A DNA stretch of 64,000 nucleotides, from NCBI GenBank assembly GCA_015698285.1, contig CP048685.1, forward strand, positions 2,480,001 to 2,544,000, written 5' to 3'. Source of the stretch: Candidatus Nitronauta litoralis (lineage in GTDB: Bacteria > Nitrospinota > Nitrospinia > Nitrospinales > Nitrospinaceae). This document shows, piece after piece, positions 30,791 to 40,840 of the stretch. Each line of letters opens with the position of its first letter. Position 1 is the first letter of the stretch. Below the pieces are notes generated by a model, which searched no databases, was not told the DNA's origin, and saw nothing but the letters and a program-made list of their open reading frames with translations. The position numbers were made by a program, and so were the translations under genes.

Positions 30791-33763
30791 ATGGTATCGA
30801 CGTTGGATAAAAATTGTTTTTCAAGGTTGTGGCCTTTCGGGCTCATTATTTGTAGCCTGATTTTTGTTTTGAGTGCTGCCGAGGCGTTGGCGCAGACCAC
30901 AGTCAATTACGATATCGTTTACGTAAAAGCTCCCAGGTTTGGAGACGAGCAAAACACACGGGTCCCTGAAGTTTTTGATCCTATCAGAGTGGAGCCTGGT
31001 GCCGACCTTGTGTTGCTGCACCCCGATGGATCTGAGGAAGTGCTGGTTGCTGGCGGGAATGGAGTGGTGATGGACCCATATGTTTCCTTCGACGGTAAGT
31101 GGGTTTATTACGCAAAGATTCATGATCAGACGAACCTGAACTCCCAAAGAAGAAAAGCGGCACGCAGCGGTGCAGATATTTTTAAAATCAATCTTGAGAC
31201 CAGAGAAATAGTTCAGCTCACTTTTCAGGAGTGGACTCCAAACACAGGTGTGGCGAACTGGTCGTCTTCCCCCATTAATGCCAACAGTGGTGAAAATTAC
31301 CTGGGCTATGGAATTTACAATCTGGCTCCCTGCCCACTTCCAGGTGGGAAGATCATGTTCTCCTCCAGCCGCAACGGATTTTTACCGAACAAAAGTTTTA
31401 CTTTCCCCAACCTTCAACTTTACGTAATGGATGAGGATGGAAAAAATGTTGAATTGATTGGACACCTGAACCTCGGCAGTGCCCTCCACCCGACCGTATT
31501 AAAAGACGGTCGTGTGATGTTTTCCAGTTATGAAGCTCAGGGAAATCGCAGTCGCCGCCTTTGGGGAATATGGGCAATTTGGCCTGACGGTCGGCATTGG
31601 GAACCATTGATGAGCGCTTTTAATTCTCCCGGAGGAGCGTTCCATTGGCAGACGCAATTGTCAGATGGTTCAATCGTTGTTACTGAATATTACAATTTGA
31701 ACAACAACGGTTTCGGAAGTTTCTTTAAGTTCCCGGCTACGGTTCCTCCAGGTGAGATCCCGTTTGGTGATCCCATTCCTTCAAATAACGCCTCTGTCCA
31801 GGTGGGGTATTTCAGTAATGGAAAACCTCAAAATGCGCATTATTCCTTTCCACCATTTGGGGTGGATACGATCACAAAATTTGCAAATGTAGGCGATAGC
31901 GCTTCTCCCTATATTTTTGGCGACGAATCCCTGGGGCGAGCGGGCAAGGTGACCCAGCCCAGTGGCGCTCCCAACAATGATTTACTGCTGGTCTATTCTC
32001 CAGGACCTGCCAACAGTTTGAATCGTCCCACCAACAAACCGTTTTACGATATGGGGTTGTATATCCAGACCGGTGGACAGGCGATCAATGATCCACGCGA
32101 TCTGGTTTTAATAAAAAATGATCCGAACTTTAACGAGCAGCAACCGCGTGCCGTAGTTCCTTACCGTGACATCTATGGCGTTGATGAGCCGGTTGAGCTT
32201 CCCTGGCTTCCAAACGATGGATCGTTGTCAACTGAATTACCTGCTGGAACGCCTTTTGGGCTTATCGGTACATCCTCTTTTTACAAGCGGGACACCAAGC
32301 CCGGCAAGGGGCAGACGGCTTTCGATGGGCTTGATCCCTTCAATACCTATCAGAACGGTGCCAGTTCCAATTGGGGGATACAGGGTTCTGATGCTGGTAA
32401 GTACAGCAACAGTGATATTCACGCGGTTCGAATTCTTTCTTTGGAACCGACCTCGCATTTGAGTTACGGCCCAAATAACATTGGCGGGGGAGGGCGCAAT
32501 TTTAAAAATACAGCAGACGAACGCATGCGAATTCTTGGAGAGATTCCTCTCAGGAAATTTGATGCGCAGGGGAATCCTATTCTCGATCCGGAAGGAAACC
32601 CGGACACCAGTTTTCTCGCCAAGATTCCTGCAGACACCCCGTTTACTTTTCAGACTATTGATAAAAACGGAACCGCGTTAAATACAGCTCAAACCTGGCA
32701 CCAGGTGAGACCCGGGGAAGTCCGGACCGACTGTGGAGGATGCCATGCGCATTCCCAGCAGCCTCTCGATTTTTCACAAACAGCCGCCGCACAGCCGGGA
32801 TATGCGGTTCACGATCTTGCACACGCAACTCCTCTAATAGCGAAGGATTCAAATGGCGATCCCATAGTCTGGACCGTGGACAGTGGCGCAGTCGATGTCG
32901 AATATTATCGTGACATCAAACCTATTCTGCAGCGTTCCTGTGTGCAGTGCCATTCCATCAATGGTCCGGCAGAAGCGGGACTGGTTTTGGATGATGAATC
33001 CCTCGTTGGGGGATACGAAAATACTTACAACCGGTTGGCTGATGATTCCGGCGGGCAATACGGTATCCCTTCTTTGGTTACTCCATACGGTTGGAGACAG
33101 ACCAATCAGTCCCGCTATATCCGTTCGTTGCAATCTCGGAGAAGTCTTCTCACCTGGAAGGTGTTTGGAGAACGGCTCGATGGTTGGACGAATGAAGATC
33201 ATCCTTCGGCAGCGGTTCCGGGAGATGCCAGCACATTGCCGGGGGGGGGAAGCAACAGCGAAATCAACCGTTCAGACATCGACTTTACTGGAACAATCAT
33301 GCCACCCCCTGGCTCGGGTGTGCCTCCTTTGAGTGAAGTTGAAAAAATGTTCATCGCAAGGTGGATCGATCTTGGAACCCCCATCACGAGACCGGAACCG
33401 GGACGGCAAAAATCGGGTTGGTTTGGCGATGACTTGAGGCCAACCCTGGTGTTGTCGAGCCCAAGGGCAGGAGTCAACCCTTCGGGGTTCGACACCATTC
33501 GTGTTTCTGCTTTTGATTACTATTCGGGAATCAATGGCGATTCAGTTGGCGTTTTTGCCACCTTTCCAATTCCGGAGTATGGGCGTGCCCCCGGAGACAA
33601 CCTTGTGGATTTATTCCAGAACGTGGAGGGGCAGGTATGGGAAATAAAGTTACCAACACCGATTGATGATCTCCCTTACGGGGAGGTTATCGTTCAGATA
33701 TCCGACATTGAGGGCAATGTGACGAAAGTCAGAAGGTCTTTTTCAGTCGCAGGGGGTTCTTAG
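30791..33763 (+). CDS. HzsA-related exported dihaem cytochrome-like protein, copy 1
   Basis: 990 residues from the ATG behind AGGGGGGAG, with a signal peptide (LIICSLIFVLSAAEALAQ). The N-terminal part has TolB/PD40-like propeller strands (VDPYVSFDGKWVYYAKIHDQ-type, NIYNL, GRVMFSSYEAQG). Two c-haem motifs lie in the C-terminal half: CGGCH at 648-652 and CVQCH at 717-721, followed by TIMPPPGSGVPPLSE and a cytochrome-like ARWIDLG. The order resembles hydrazine synthase alpha subunit homologues found outside anammox bacteria. Substrate unknown; no beta/gamma Hzs subunits are here. Confidence 0.8.
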   Translation: MVSTLDKNCFSRLWPFGLIICSLIFVLSAAEALAQTTVNYDIVYVKAPRFGDEQNTRVPEVFDPIRVEPGADLVLLHPDGSEEVLVAGGNGVVMDPYVSFDGKWVYYAKIHDQTNLNSQRRKAARSGADIFKINLETREIVQLTFQEWTPNTGVANWSSSPINANSGENYLGYGIYNLAPCPLPGGKIMFSSSRNGFLPNKSFTFPNLQLYVMDEDGKNVELIGHLNLGSALHPTVLKDGRVMFSSYEAQGNRSRRLWGIWAIWPDGRHWEPLMSAFNSPGGAFHWQTQLSDGSIVVTEYYNLNNNGFGSFFKFPATVPPGEIPFGDPIPSNNASVQVGYFSNGKPQNAHYSFPPFGVDTITKFANVGDSASPYIFGDESLGRAGKVTQPSGAPNNDLLLVYSPGPANSLNRPTNKPFYDMGLYIQTGGQAINDPRDLVLIKNDPNFNEQQPRAVVPYRDIYGVDEPVELPWLPNDGSLSTELPAGTPFGLIGTSSFYKRDTKPGKGQTAFDGLDPFNTYQNGASSNWGIQGSDAGKYSNSDIHAVRILSLEPTSHLSYGPNNIGGGGRNFKNTADERMRILGEIPLRKFDAQGNPILDPEGNPDTSFLAKIPADTPFTFQTIDKNGTALNTAQTWHQVRPGEVRTDCGGCHAHSQQPLDFSQTAAAQPGYAVHDLAHATPLIAKDSNGDPIVWTVDSGAVDVEYYRDIKPILQRSCVQCHSINGPAEAGLVLDDESLVGGYENTYNRLADDSGGQYGIPSLVTPYGWRQTNQSRYIRSLQSRRSLLTWKVFGERLDGWTNEDHPSAAVPGDASTLPGGGSNSEINRSDIDFTGTIMPPPGSGVPPLSEVEKMFIARWIDLGTPITRPEPGRQKSGWFGDDLRPTLVLSSPRAGVNPSGFDTIRVSAFDYYSGINGDSVGVFATFPIPEYGRAPGDNLVDLFQNVEGQVWEIKLPTPIDDLPYGEVIVQISDIEGNVTKVRRSFSVAGGS

Positions 33764-33836
33764 ATTTCAATAGAACGTTTCCAGCTAATTAAGAATTTGA
33801 GTGGAGGGTAAAGAAAAAACTATAAAGGGGTTATAC

Positions 33837-36800
33837 ATGAGAAACCTGATTTTCTTCAAACCAGCAACATTTTCCGGATGGGGTATCAAGATCCTCATCT
33901 TTTTAATTACTGCATTGATTGCCGGTGAATCTCTGGCATTGGCAGCTCCCCTTCCCGTTAATTACGACATTGTTTACGTGCGTGCCCCACGTGCAGGAAA
34001 CCTTGTTCTCACGCGGATTCCCGAGGTGTTCAGTCCTATAGATGCAGAACCGGGAACCGACCTGATGCTTTTGCATCAGGACGGAACGGAAGAAGTCCTG
34101 GTGCCCGGAGGCAATGGCGCGGTCCTGGACCCATATGTTTCCTTTGATGGTCAATGGGTTTATTACGCAAAAATCCACGACCAGACCGACCTGAACACCG
34201 AACGGCGCGACGGGGCCCGGAGCGGGTCTGATATTTTTAAAATTAACCTTCAAACGCGGCAGATCGTCCAACTGACCTTTCAGGAGTTCACACCCAATAC
34301 AGGCGTGGCCAACTGGTCGTCCAACCCGGTTTCGGGTGCAGGCAATGAGAATTACCTGGGATATGGTATTTACAATCTGGGACCGTGTCCACTGCCCGGG
34401 GGAAAAGTTATTTTCACTTCCAGTCGAAATGCTTTTATGCCAAACAAGCTCTTGTTGTTCCCCAACACGCAATTGTTTGTTATGGACGATGATGGAAAGA
34501 ATGTGACGCAGGTCGGGCATCACAATCTGGGAGGGGCCTTACACCCTACGATCCTCAAGGATGGCAGGGTGATGTTTTCGAGTTATGAAGCCCAGGGGCT
34601 TCGGCATGTCAGGCTTTGGTCTTTGCTCAGTATCTACCCGGATGGACGCAACACCTCTCCCTTGATGAGTTCATTTCCAGGTCAAAGTAATACGGCCCTT
34701 CACTTTCAAACTCAATTGTCGGATGGTTCCATAGTTGTAACTGAATACTACAGTCAGTTTAATAATGGATTTGGGACTCTCCTGAAATTTCCTGTAGAGA
34801 TTCCACAAGGGGCGGTTCGTTTTGGCAGTCCCAATTCTGAAGACAACCCCTATATTCAGATGGGTTGGTTTCCCACTGGAGATTTTGCCTACAACCGCTA
34901 TCCGTTCATGCCTTATGGTCTGGAATCGTTGACCCGCTTTACCTGGCCGCATGACGAGGCTTCTCCTTTTATCGATGGAGTTTCTTCTGTAAGGGCGGGT
35001 AAAGTGACGCAACCGAGCGGTGCTTCCAACAACGATTTGCTTTTGGTCTGGACACCGGGGCCGGCGAATGAAAAAAACCGACCAATCAACACGCCTTATT
35101 ACGACGCAGGTTTGTATGTGATTACCGGTGGTGGTCCGGTTAATTATCCCAATGAGATGTTACTGATTAAAAACGATCCTGCTTATAATGAGCAGCAACC
35201 CCGCGCGGTCCAGACTTACCAGGAGATTTATGGGGTCAATGAACCGACAGAGATTCCGTGGTTACCAAACGATGGCACCTTGTCCGCAGAATTACCCGAA
35301 GGCACTCCCTACGGTTTGGTGGGGACCTCTTCTCTCTACAAGCGTGATACCAAGCCGGGCAATGGCAATCCGAATTTTGACGGGCTGGATGCCTTTAATA
35401 CTTTCTCTGACCAGACAACTCGTAACTGGATTCGACAGGGAGCCGATGCGGGTAAATACGACAATAGTGATATTTTTGCAGTGCGCCTGGTCACCATAGA
35501 TCCCACCTCACACATCAGTTACGGTCCGAATCACGTTGGGCACTTCAGTCGGAACTACATCAGTGTGGGTGCGGAACGGATGCGGATTCTTGGAGAAATT
35601 GCGTTAAGAAAATTTGATGCCCAGGGTAATCTTATTTTTGATCCGGAAGGAAACCCGGATACCAGTTTTCTCGCTAAAGTTCCTGCCGACACTCCGTTTA
35701 CTTTTCAAACGATAGACAAAAACGGAATGGTCTTAAACATGTCCCAGACCTGGCATCAGGTGAGGCCGGGAGAAATTCTCACAAGCTGCGGCGGATGCCA
35801 CGCCCATTCGCAGGAGCCGTTGGATTTTTCGCAGACGGCGGCCGCAAAACCGGAATATGTGATACCCGATCTGGCTAACAACACACCTTTTATTTTCAGC
35901 GATGGCAACGGGAACAGTTTTGAGTTTCCCATTCCTGCCCCGGTGATTGATCTTGAATATTACCGAAATATAAAACCGATCCTGGAACGGTCCTGTGTGC
36001 AATGCCACTCAGTCAATGGTCCAGCGGAAGCGGGGTTAGTGCTTGATGATGTATTCCTGGTGAATGGTGTCGATAACACATACCACCGGTTAGCAAACGA
36101 TTATCAGGGAATTTATGGATTTCCGCCTCTCACCTACCCCTTTGGATGGAACCAGGGTAATCAATCCAGGTACATTCGGTCCTTCCAGTCACGGCGCAGC
36201 CTGCTCATGTGGAAACTCTATGGGCAAAGATTGGATGGGTGGACAAACGCGGACCATCCATCAGCTTCGGCACCAGGCGATCCTTCGACGTTGCCTAATG
36301 GTGGAACGACAGTTGAGGAGATCGAACAGGCAGATATCGACTATCAGGGAACCATCATGCCGCCACCGGGTTCGGGTGTACCGCCTTTGACGGAAACTGA
36401 AAAGATGATCATCGCGCGCTGGATTGATCTGGGGTCACCCGTCACCATGGCAGATCCTTATTTTGCGCAATCCGGCTTTTTTGCGGATGAGCTCAGGCCA
36501 ACCCTTTTTCTGTCAACTCCAAGGGGCCGGCAGAATTCTGGAGCGATGACCCGTATCCGGTTCTCTGCGTTCGATTACTATTCTCAACTCGATCCGAACT
36601 TTTCCGTCACCCTGAATTTTGTTGTTCCCGGATCGGGGCGTCCCGCAGGGGCTAACCTTGCAGATCTGTTTGTTGAGGTGGACGACCATATCTGGGAGTA
36701 TCAATTCCCCTCTTCAATAGCTAATGTGCCGGATGGTGAAATAGTAATTGAGGTTCAGGACTTATATGGAAACAAGACTAAGATAAAAAGGAATTTCTCG

Positions 36801-36869
36801 TTTGGCGGTGGAGGGGGAGCAGACCTGGATAGGGTGCATGGCTGGAGGGATTTAAATCAAGATCCTTGA
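33837..36869 (+). CDS. HzsA-related exported dihaem cytochrome-like protein, copy 2
   Basis: 1010 residues from the ATG preceded by AAGGGG; a GTG 12 codons upstream is less likely. A signal peptide (IKILIFLITALIAGESLALA) is present. It is collinear with the protein upstream over its whole length (YDIVYVRAPR, DPYVSFDGQWVYYAKIHDQ, GRVMFSSYEAQG), with haem motifs CGGCH at 651-655 and CVQCH at 720-724. The tandem pair must come from duplication, with clear divergence since. The C-terminus carries an extra tail after FSFGGGGG. Probably periplasmic, acting in an electron-transfer reaction not known to me. Confidence 0.8.
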   Translation: MRNLIFFKPATFSGWGIKILIFLITALIAGESLALAAPLPVNYDIVYVRAPRAGNLVLTRIPEVFSPIDAEPGTDLMLLHQDGTEEVLVPGGNGAVLDPYVSFDGQWVYYAKIHDQTDLNTERRDGARSGSDIFKINLQTRQIVQLTFQEFTPNTGVANWSSNPVSGAGNENYLGYGIYNLGPCPLPGGKVIFTSSRNAFMPNKLLLFPNTQLFVMDDDGKNVTQVGHHNLGGALHPTILKDGRVMFSSYEAQGLRHVRLWSLLSIYPDGRNTSPLMSSFPGQSNTALHFQTQLSDGSIVVTEYYSQFNNGFGTLLKFPVEIPQGAVRFGSPNSEDNPYIQMGWFPTGDFAYNRYPFMPYGLESLTRFTWPHDEASPFIDGVSSVRAGKVTQPSGASNNDLLLVWTPGPANEKNRPINTPYYDAGLYVITGGGPVNYPNEMLLIKNDPAYNEQQPRAVQTYQEIYGVNEPTEIPWLPNDGTLSAELPEGTPYGLVGTSSLYKRDTKPGNGNPNFDGLDAFNTFSDQTTRNWIRQGADAGKYDNSDIFAVRLVTIDPTSHISYGPNHVGHFSRNYISVGAERMRILGEIALRKFDAQGNLIFDPEGNPDTSFLAKVPADTPFTFQTIDKNGMVLNMSQTWHQVRPGEILTSCGGCHAHSQEPLDFSQTAAAKPEYVIPDLANNTPFIFSDGNGNSFEFPIPAPVIDLEYYRNIKPILERSCVQCHSVNGPAEAGLVLDDVFLVNGVDNTYHRLANDYQGIYGFPPLTYPFGWNQGNQSRYIRSFQSRRSLLMWKLYGQRLDGWTNADHPSASAPGDPSTLPNGGTTVEEIEQADIDYQGTIMPPPGSGVPPLTETEKMIIARWIDLGSPVTMADPYFAQSGFFADELRPTLFLSTPRGRQNSGAMTRIRFSAFDYYSQLDPNFSVTLNFVVPGSGRPAGANLADLFVEVDDHIWEYQFPSSIANVPDGEIVIEVQDLYGNKTKIKRNFSFGGGGGADLDRVHGWRDLNQDP

Positions 36870-36904
36870 GTGTGTGCCTTAAAATATTCTTTGAACGGAC
36901 GGGA

Positions 36905-37345
36905 CTAGTCAGAAATATTGCATTCAGGGCAAATGCCAAAAAATTCAAGACTGTGTGTGATATTGGTGTAACCCTTGTCTTGTATCATTTTTTCAACTTC
37001 AGAAATCAGGCAATAATCCATTGGGGTTACATTCTTACAGTTCCGGCAGATAATATGATGATGGTGGTGAGATTCATCCCTGAATTCATAACGAAGCGTC
37101 TCATCTCCTAAAAAACGTTTTTCGACCAGCTCTTCCTTTTCAAATTGTCCCATACAGCGGTATACCGTCGCCAGGTCGCAGGCACTTTCGCCAATCCTCT
37201 GGTGAATCTCCTCAATAGAAAAAGGACCGTGGTTTTCCAGCAGAAACTCGAGAATAGTTTTTCGAGGCTGAGTTATGCTCAATCCCTTCTCTTTAAGAAG
37301 AGCTTTCGTTTTGTCTGTGAGAAGCGGTGAGGATGATTTTTTCAT
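36905..37345 (-). CDS. Fur-family metalloregulator (Fur/PerR/Zur type)
   Basis: 146 residues. N-terminal winged helix (LSITQPRKTILEFLLENHGPF, CDLATVYRCMGQFEKEELV), then the metal-sensing half with HHHHHIICRNCKNVT and the structural zinc pair CPEC near the end. It is shorter than many Fur proteins but complete. Which metal or peroxide it senses cannot be read from sequence. It is convergent with the HzsA-like genes and upstream of an 820-bp gene-free region on its other side. Confidence 0.85.
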   Translation of the reverse strand: MKKSSSPLLTDKTKALLKEKGLSITQPRKTILEFLLENHGPFSIEEIHQRIGESACDLATVYRCMGQFEKEELVEKRFLGDETLRYEFRDESHHHHHIICRNCKNVTPMDYCLISEVEKMIQDKGYTNITHSLEFFGICPECNISD

Positions 37346-38165
37346 CTGGTTAAGCTGGATGGCCCGAATAAGTGGATAATTCTCAAATTCTTATGAAGGG
37401 AGGTTATCAAAAATAATATGAGAGTACAATCTGGAGCTTTTCGGCTTTTTAATGTTGGGTAATCGATGTACTGGCACCTCCCCCCTCCCCCGTATTTTAA
37501 ATCACGTATTTTGCGATCATTCAATTTGAAATCAATAAGGCGTTGGAGAAGAGGTTCTAAGGTGGCTGCTCACTAGTTCGGCAGGGACTGTATTGTGAAA
37601 ATTTTCAGGTTGGAACAAAATCAAACTGACGGAAAATAAAATCAGAACTATTATACGCGGCATTGCTGCCCCGCAGTTTCAAAATTTATTTTCAGTTAAA
37701 GGGATTTGGTTTATCCGAACAGACCCCTCGTCGTAAAATTGGATAAGCAAAACTAAGGTTTTGTTTAGAGAAAAACTATAGCATAAAGGATATGCAGGAA
37801 GGACGGATAGGAGGGGGTTTGAAGATTGAGGGAAGTGTAAATCTAAGTTTTTTATTTTTGTGGGTGACGCGTATATGGGTTATTAAAGTGCCTTTTGAAA
37901 GGGTTTTCATCCGATCGGAGTCCTTTTTAGTGAACTACTCCATTGTTTTTATTGGAGAACGGGCTCTCTAACCAGTAAAAAATGGTATAATTTTCCACAT
38001 CCAAAACAAGGCAGATAGGGTCCGGGGATAAGTATCAATTATTGATTTTTATATCCAAATGGTCGATACCCGAGGAAGTGCGGTAGATTGCCTGATTAAT
38101 GCCATTGATTCACTGCAGGATGATTGGGTCATTAACTGAATTATGACGATACCTTTGGGATTTGA
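37346..38165. other. 820-bp region without a convincing gene
   Basis: AT-rich sequence between the fur-like gene and the TpsB gene. No tRNA, terminator or family-like frame was found. The first 60 bp should carry the fur promoter and the last 150 bp the promoter of the TpsB operon. A short frame at about 38057-38137 (MVDTRGSAVDCLINAIDSLQ) has a protein-like look but no ribosome site and only about 26 codons, so it may be a gene remnant. Confidence 0.5.
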
Positions 38166-39911
38166 ATGTTTTCGTATCTTTTAGATGGAAAATTTAAGGG
38201 GGGCTTTTTTTTTCAAGCGCTTTTAATCACCTTGTTCCTCCAATCCATTGTTCATGCACAACAAAATATCATTCCTCCTGCGGGAGAATCCGGAATTATT
38301 CAAAAGTCTCTGGAAAATACCCGGCCCGAACGGGGTCGTCCTCCAACAGTAATTCCTGAAATAAAAATCCAAGATAGTCGAAAACTCAAGGACCCTGGTA
38401 CAGGACCTTCCTTTTTTGTCAGACACATCCAGGTGGAGGGGAACCGTCTGGTTAAATATGAAGAACTGGCTCCTATCATTGCCCTCGATGAAGGGTTGGA
38501 AGTGACTCTGGGTATTCTTGACCTCATCGGTCAGGAAATCACTGCTCTATATTTTAGAAAAGGATACATTCTGGCCCGCACTTATATCCCTGCGCAAAAG
38601 ATTCAGGATGGTGTTGTTACTTTCCAGGTAGTGGAAGGTCGACTTGGCCGGATAGAGGTAACAGGTAACCAGCGATTTTTAGCCAGTCTGATAAGGGAGC
38701 GATTTAAACCGTTGTTGGGTCGACCCGACTTAAAAGAAAAGGATCTCGAACGTCCTATTCTGGAATTAAACGATCTGATCGGTCTCAGAGTTTCTTCTGT
38801 TTTGCGACCGGGTAAAGAATTCGGTACATCAGATTTGGTAATTGAAGTTAAGGAATCTTTGCCCTTCAGGTTTTCCCTGGATGCAGATAACTTCGGTTCT
38901 GTTTTCACCGGCCAAAACCGTGTGGGAATTACAGCGGCAACTGGAAGTCTGTTTACATTTGGGGATATGTTCAAGTTGCGCGCTCTCCGTACAGGACTGG
39001 GACAGGATTTTGTCAGTCCCAGTTACATGATGCCGCTGAATGATAACGGTGCCAGCCTGGAGTTGTCTTATATATATTCTGACCATCAACTGGGCGGAGC
39101 CCTGTCTGTGCTGAATGCTGGAGGAAGCTCACACCTTTTCACTACAGACATTCTACAGACACTGTACCGCAGTCGAATGAGGACAATTTATGTGGGAGGA
39201 GGGCTGGACTTTCGTTTCTTTGAAAACTCCATTCAGAATATTATTACAACCAGTGACGACCTTTTTAATGTTCACCTGTTTGCGGGGTTGGAGTTTAGAG
39301 ACTCGCTGAAGGCGCAAACTTTTGTGCAGGGCCGCATGCAATTTGGTTATACAGAGACAGATGCAACAGACCCTTTGAATTCCAGATTCCTTGGTCAGGG
39401 CAATGAAATCATCACCTCCCTTAGCGTTACCCGGTATCAATCAGCATTTTTTTTCGACAGTTATTTGACGATGAAATTCAGTGGTCAAATCACCCACGAG
39501 CGCGTTCTCTCGCCAGATCAGTTTGTATTAGGCGGAGTTGGAACGGTAAGGGGGTACCCACTTGCCGATGCTTCGGGTGACAAGGGTTACCTGGCCTCGG
39601 TTGAATATGTAATTCCACTCCCGATAAACATTCCCGTTACTACAAACCCCGTGTATACTTTTAAAGATCTGTTTTCACTATTCGCGTTTATCGACCACGG
39701 TCGTATATTTATAGAAGACCCTCAATCGGGGGAAAGAAACACTTCTCTTACCAGCGCAGGAGGCGGTATCCGGTTGTCGGTGCCCAAGGGAAAGGGTCAT
39801 TTGCCGGGAGCAGATTTTTCACTGACTTATGGACTCCCGGTTCTGGGTGACCAAAATCCATCAGACGGGAGTCTGGGAATAATTCATATTGGAGGCAGGC
39901 TGAATTTTTAG
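38166..39911 (+). CDS. TpsB-type outer membrane translocator (ShlB/FhaC/HecB family)
   Basis: 581 residues. A signal sequence (FFFQALLITLFLQSIVHAQ) and a proline-rich linker precede a POTRA domain (FFVRHIQVEGNRLVKYEEL, then YFRKGYILARTYIPAQKIQDG), a second POTRA (GRLGRIEVTGNQRFLASLI) and a 16-strand barrel region with VRGYPLADASGDKG, the conserved VRGY loop, ending in a terminal Phe. It exports a TpsA passenger across the outer membrane. The FHA-type protein at 40841 is the likely substrate. Confidence 0.9.
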   Translation: MFSYLLDGKFKGGFFFQALLITLFLQSIVHAQQNIIPPAGESGIIQKSLENTRPERGRPPTVIPEIKIQDSRKLKDPGTGPSFFVRHIQVEGNRLVKYEELAPIIALDEGLEVTLGILDLIGQEITALYFRKGYILARTYIPAQKIQDGVVTFQVVEGRLGRIEVTGNQRFLASLIRERFKPLLGRPDLKEKDLERPILELNDLIGLRVSSVLRPGKEFGTSDLVIEVKESLPFRFSLDADNFGSVFTGQNRVGITAATGSLFTFGDMFKLRALRTGLGQDFVSPSYMMPLNDNGASLELSYIYSDHQLGGALSVLNAGGSSHLFTTDILQTLYRSRMRTIYVGGGLDFRFFENSIQNIITTSDDLFNVHLFAGLEFRDSLKAQTFVQGRMQFGYTETDATDPLNSRFLGQGNEIITSLSVTRYQSAFFFDSYLTMKFSGQITHERVLSPDQFVLGGVGTVRGYPLADASGDKGYLASVEYVIPLPINIPVTTNPVYTFKDLFSLFAFIDHGRIFIEDPQSGERNTSLTSAGGGIRLSVPKGKGHLPGADFSLTYGLPVLGDQNPSDGSLGIIHIGGRLNF

Positions 39912-39926
39912 CTTGAGCATGCGGGC

Positions 39927-40790
39927 ATGAATTCAACAATTCAAAACTCATTTTTTCTTCGTTTTAAAAAGCCGGGTGTATTTTTTATCGCCCTAATAGG
40001 CACTTTATTTTTCGGCCAATGGGTTGAGGCCCAGGAAGATGTGTTGGGTCGTATTATTTCAATCCGGGGGACAGTCGAGTTTCAATCTCCTCAGGGCGGT
40101 TCGGCAGCTAACACAGCCGGGCAGGTAAAACCGGTTTCTTTTGGTCCCTGGCAAAAAGTTCAACCGAAACAGGAGATTCATGTCAACGATCGAATCCGCA
40201 CCTCCCGAAAGAGCCGGTTGAAAATTCTATTTAAAGACAAAAGTTTGTTCGCTATGGGACCCAAAACAGAAATCACTCTGGAAAAATACCTGTTCCAGCC
40301 CGATAACAAATTGCGACAAAGTGTAGTCAATATCGCGCATGGGTTGTCTATGTACATTATCAATAAAGAGTCGATTAACCCTGACTCCAAGTTTGAGATC
40401 AAGACACCAACGGCGATTCTGGCAGCCCGGGGTACCAAAGGTTTTTTCAGTGCCACATCGGGTCGAACGCTTCTTGCTAATCAGGCAGGGGCAATGAATG
40501 CCAGGAACGTCGATCCACAAGTCGTTGGAAATGTAAATGTAGGAATAATGATGAAGAGTATTATTGAAGCCGGGAAGCCTCCCACCACACCGGCTCCGTT
40601 GCTCCCTGGAGAGCGCATACTTATTAATCGGATTGTCAACGGTTTTCCAGCCTCAAGTTTTTCAGGCGAAGCGAAGTCTGGAGATGTAGTCGTAGAACTT
40701 GGCTCTGATAGCTCGGGAACTCAGGAGGATTTTACTGAATTCTATGAATTCTTTGATGATTCCGATGCGGAATCCTGTAGTATGAACTAG
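39927..40790 (+). CDS. Exported FecR-domain protein
   Basis: 287 residues with a signal peptide (PGVFFIALIGTLFFGQWVEAQ). The FecR domain covers about residues 35-175 (RIISIRGTVEFQ, KQEIHVNDRIRTSRKSRLKI, FKDKSLFAMGPKTEITLEKY, FEIKTPTAILAARGTKGFFS). FecR domains in the periplasm bind other proteins or peptidoglycan; here it is not beside a sigma factor. FecR genes are often joined to TPS and CHASE2-cyclase genes, as here, so it may be a structural or sensory partner of the secreted adhesin. Confidence 0.85.
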   Translation: MNSTIQNSFFLRFKKPGVFFIALIGTLFFGQWVEAQEDVLGRIISIRGTVEFQSPQGGSAANTAGQVKPVSFGPWQKVQPKQEIHVNDRIRTSRKSRLKILFKDKSLFAMGPKTEITLEKYLFQPDNKLRQSVVNIAHGLSMYIINKESINPDSKFEIKTPTAILAARGTKGFFSATSGRTLLANQAGAMNARNVDPQVVGNVNVGIMMKSIIEAGKPPTTPAPLLPGERILINRIVNGFPASSFSGEAKSGDVVVELGSDSSGTQEDFTEFYEFFDDSDAESCSMN

Positions 40791-40840
40791 TACATTTTGG
40801 GTAGATATAATTTTTGACTGGTACGAAAAGGTGGTTGGTC

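Noticed and set aside
30435-30824. Two short minus-strand frames before the first HzsA-like gene
   Set aside because: AT-rich, no ribosome site, second one overlaps the real start of the HzsA-like gene.
30791-36869. A hydrazine synthase (anammox) operon
   Set aside because: Only alpha-subunit-like proteins are present; no beta/gamma subunits, hydrazine dehydrogenase or other anammox genes are in the window.
37365-37405. Possible Fur box upstream of the fur-like gene (GATAATTCTCAAATTCTTAT)
   Set aside because: Only weakly palindromic and not close to the Fur, PerR or Zur consensus.
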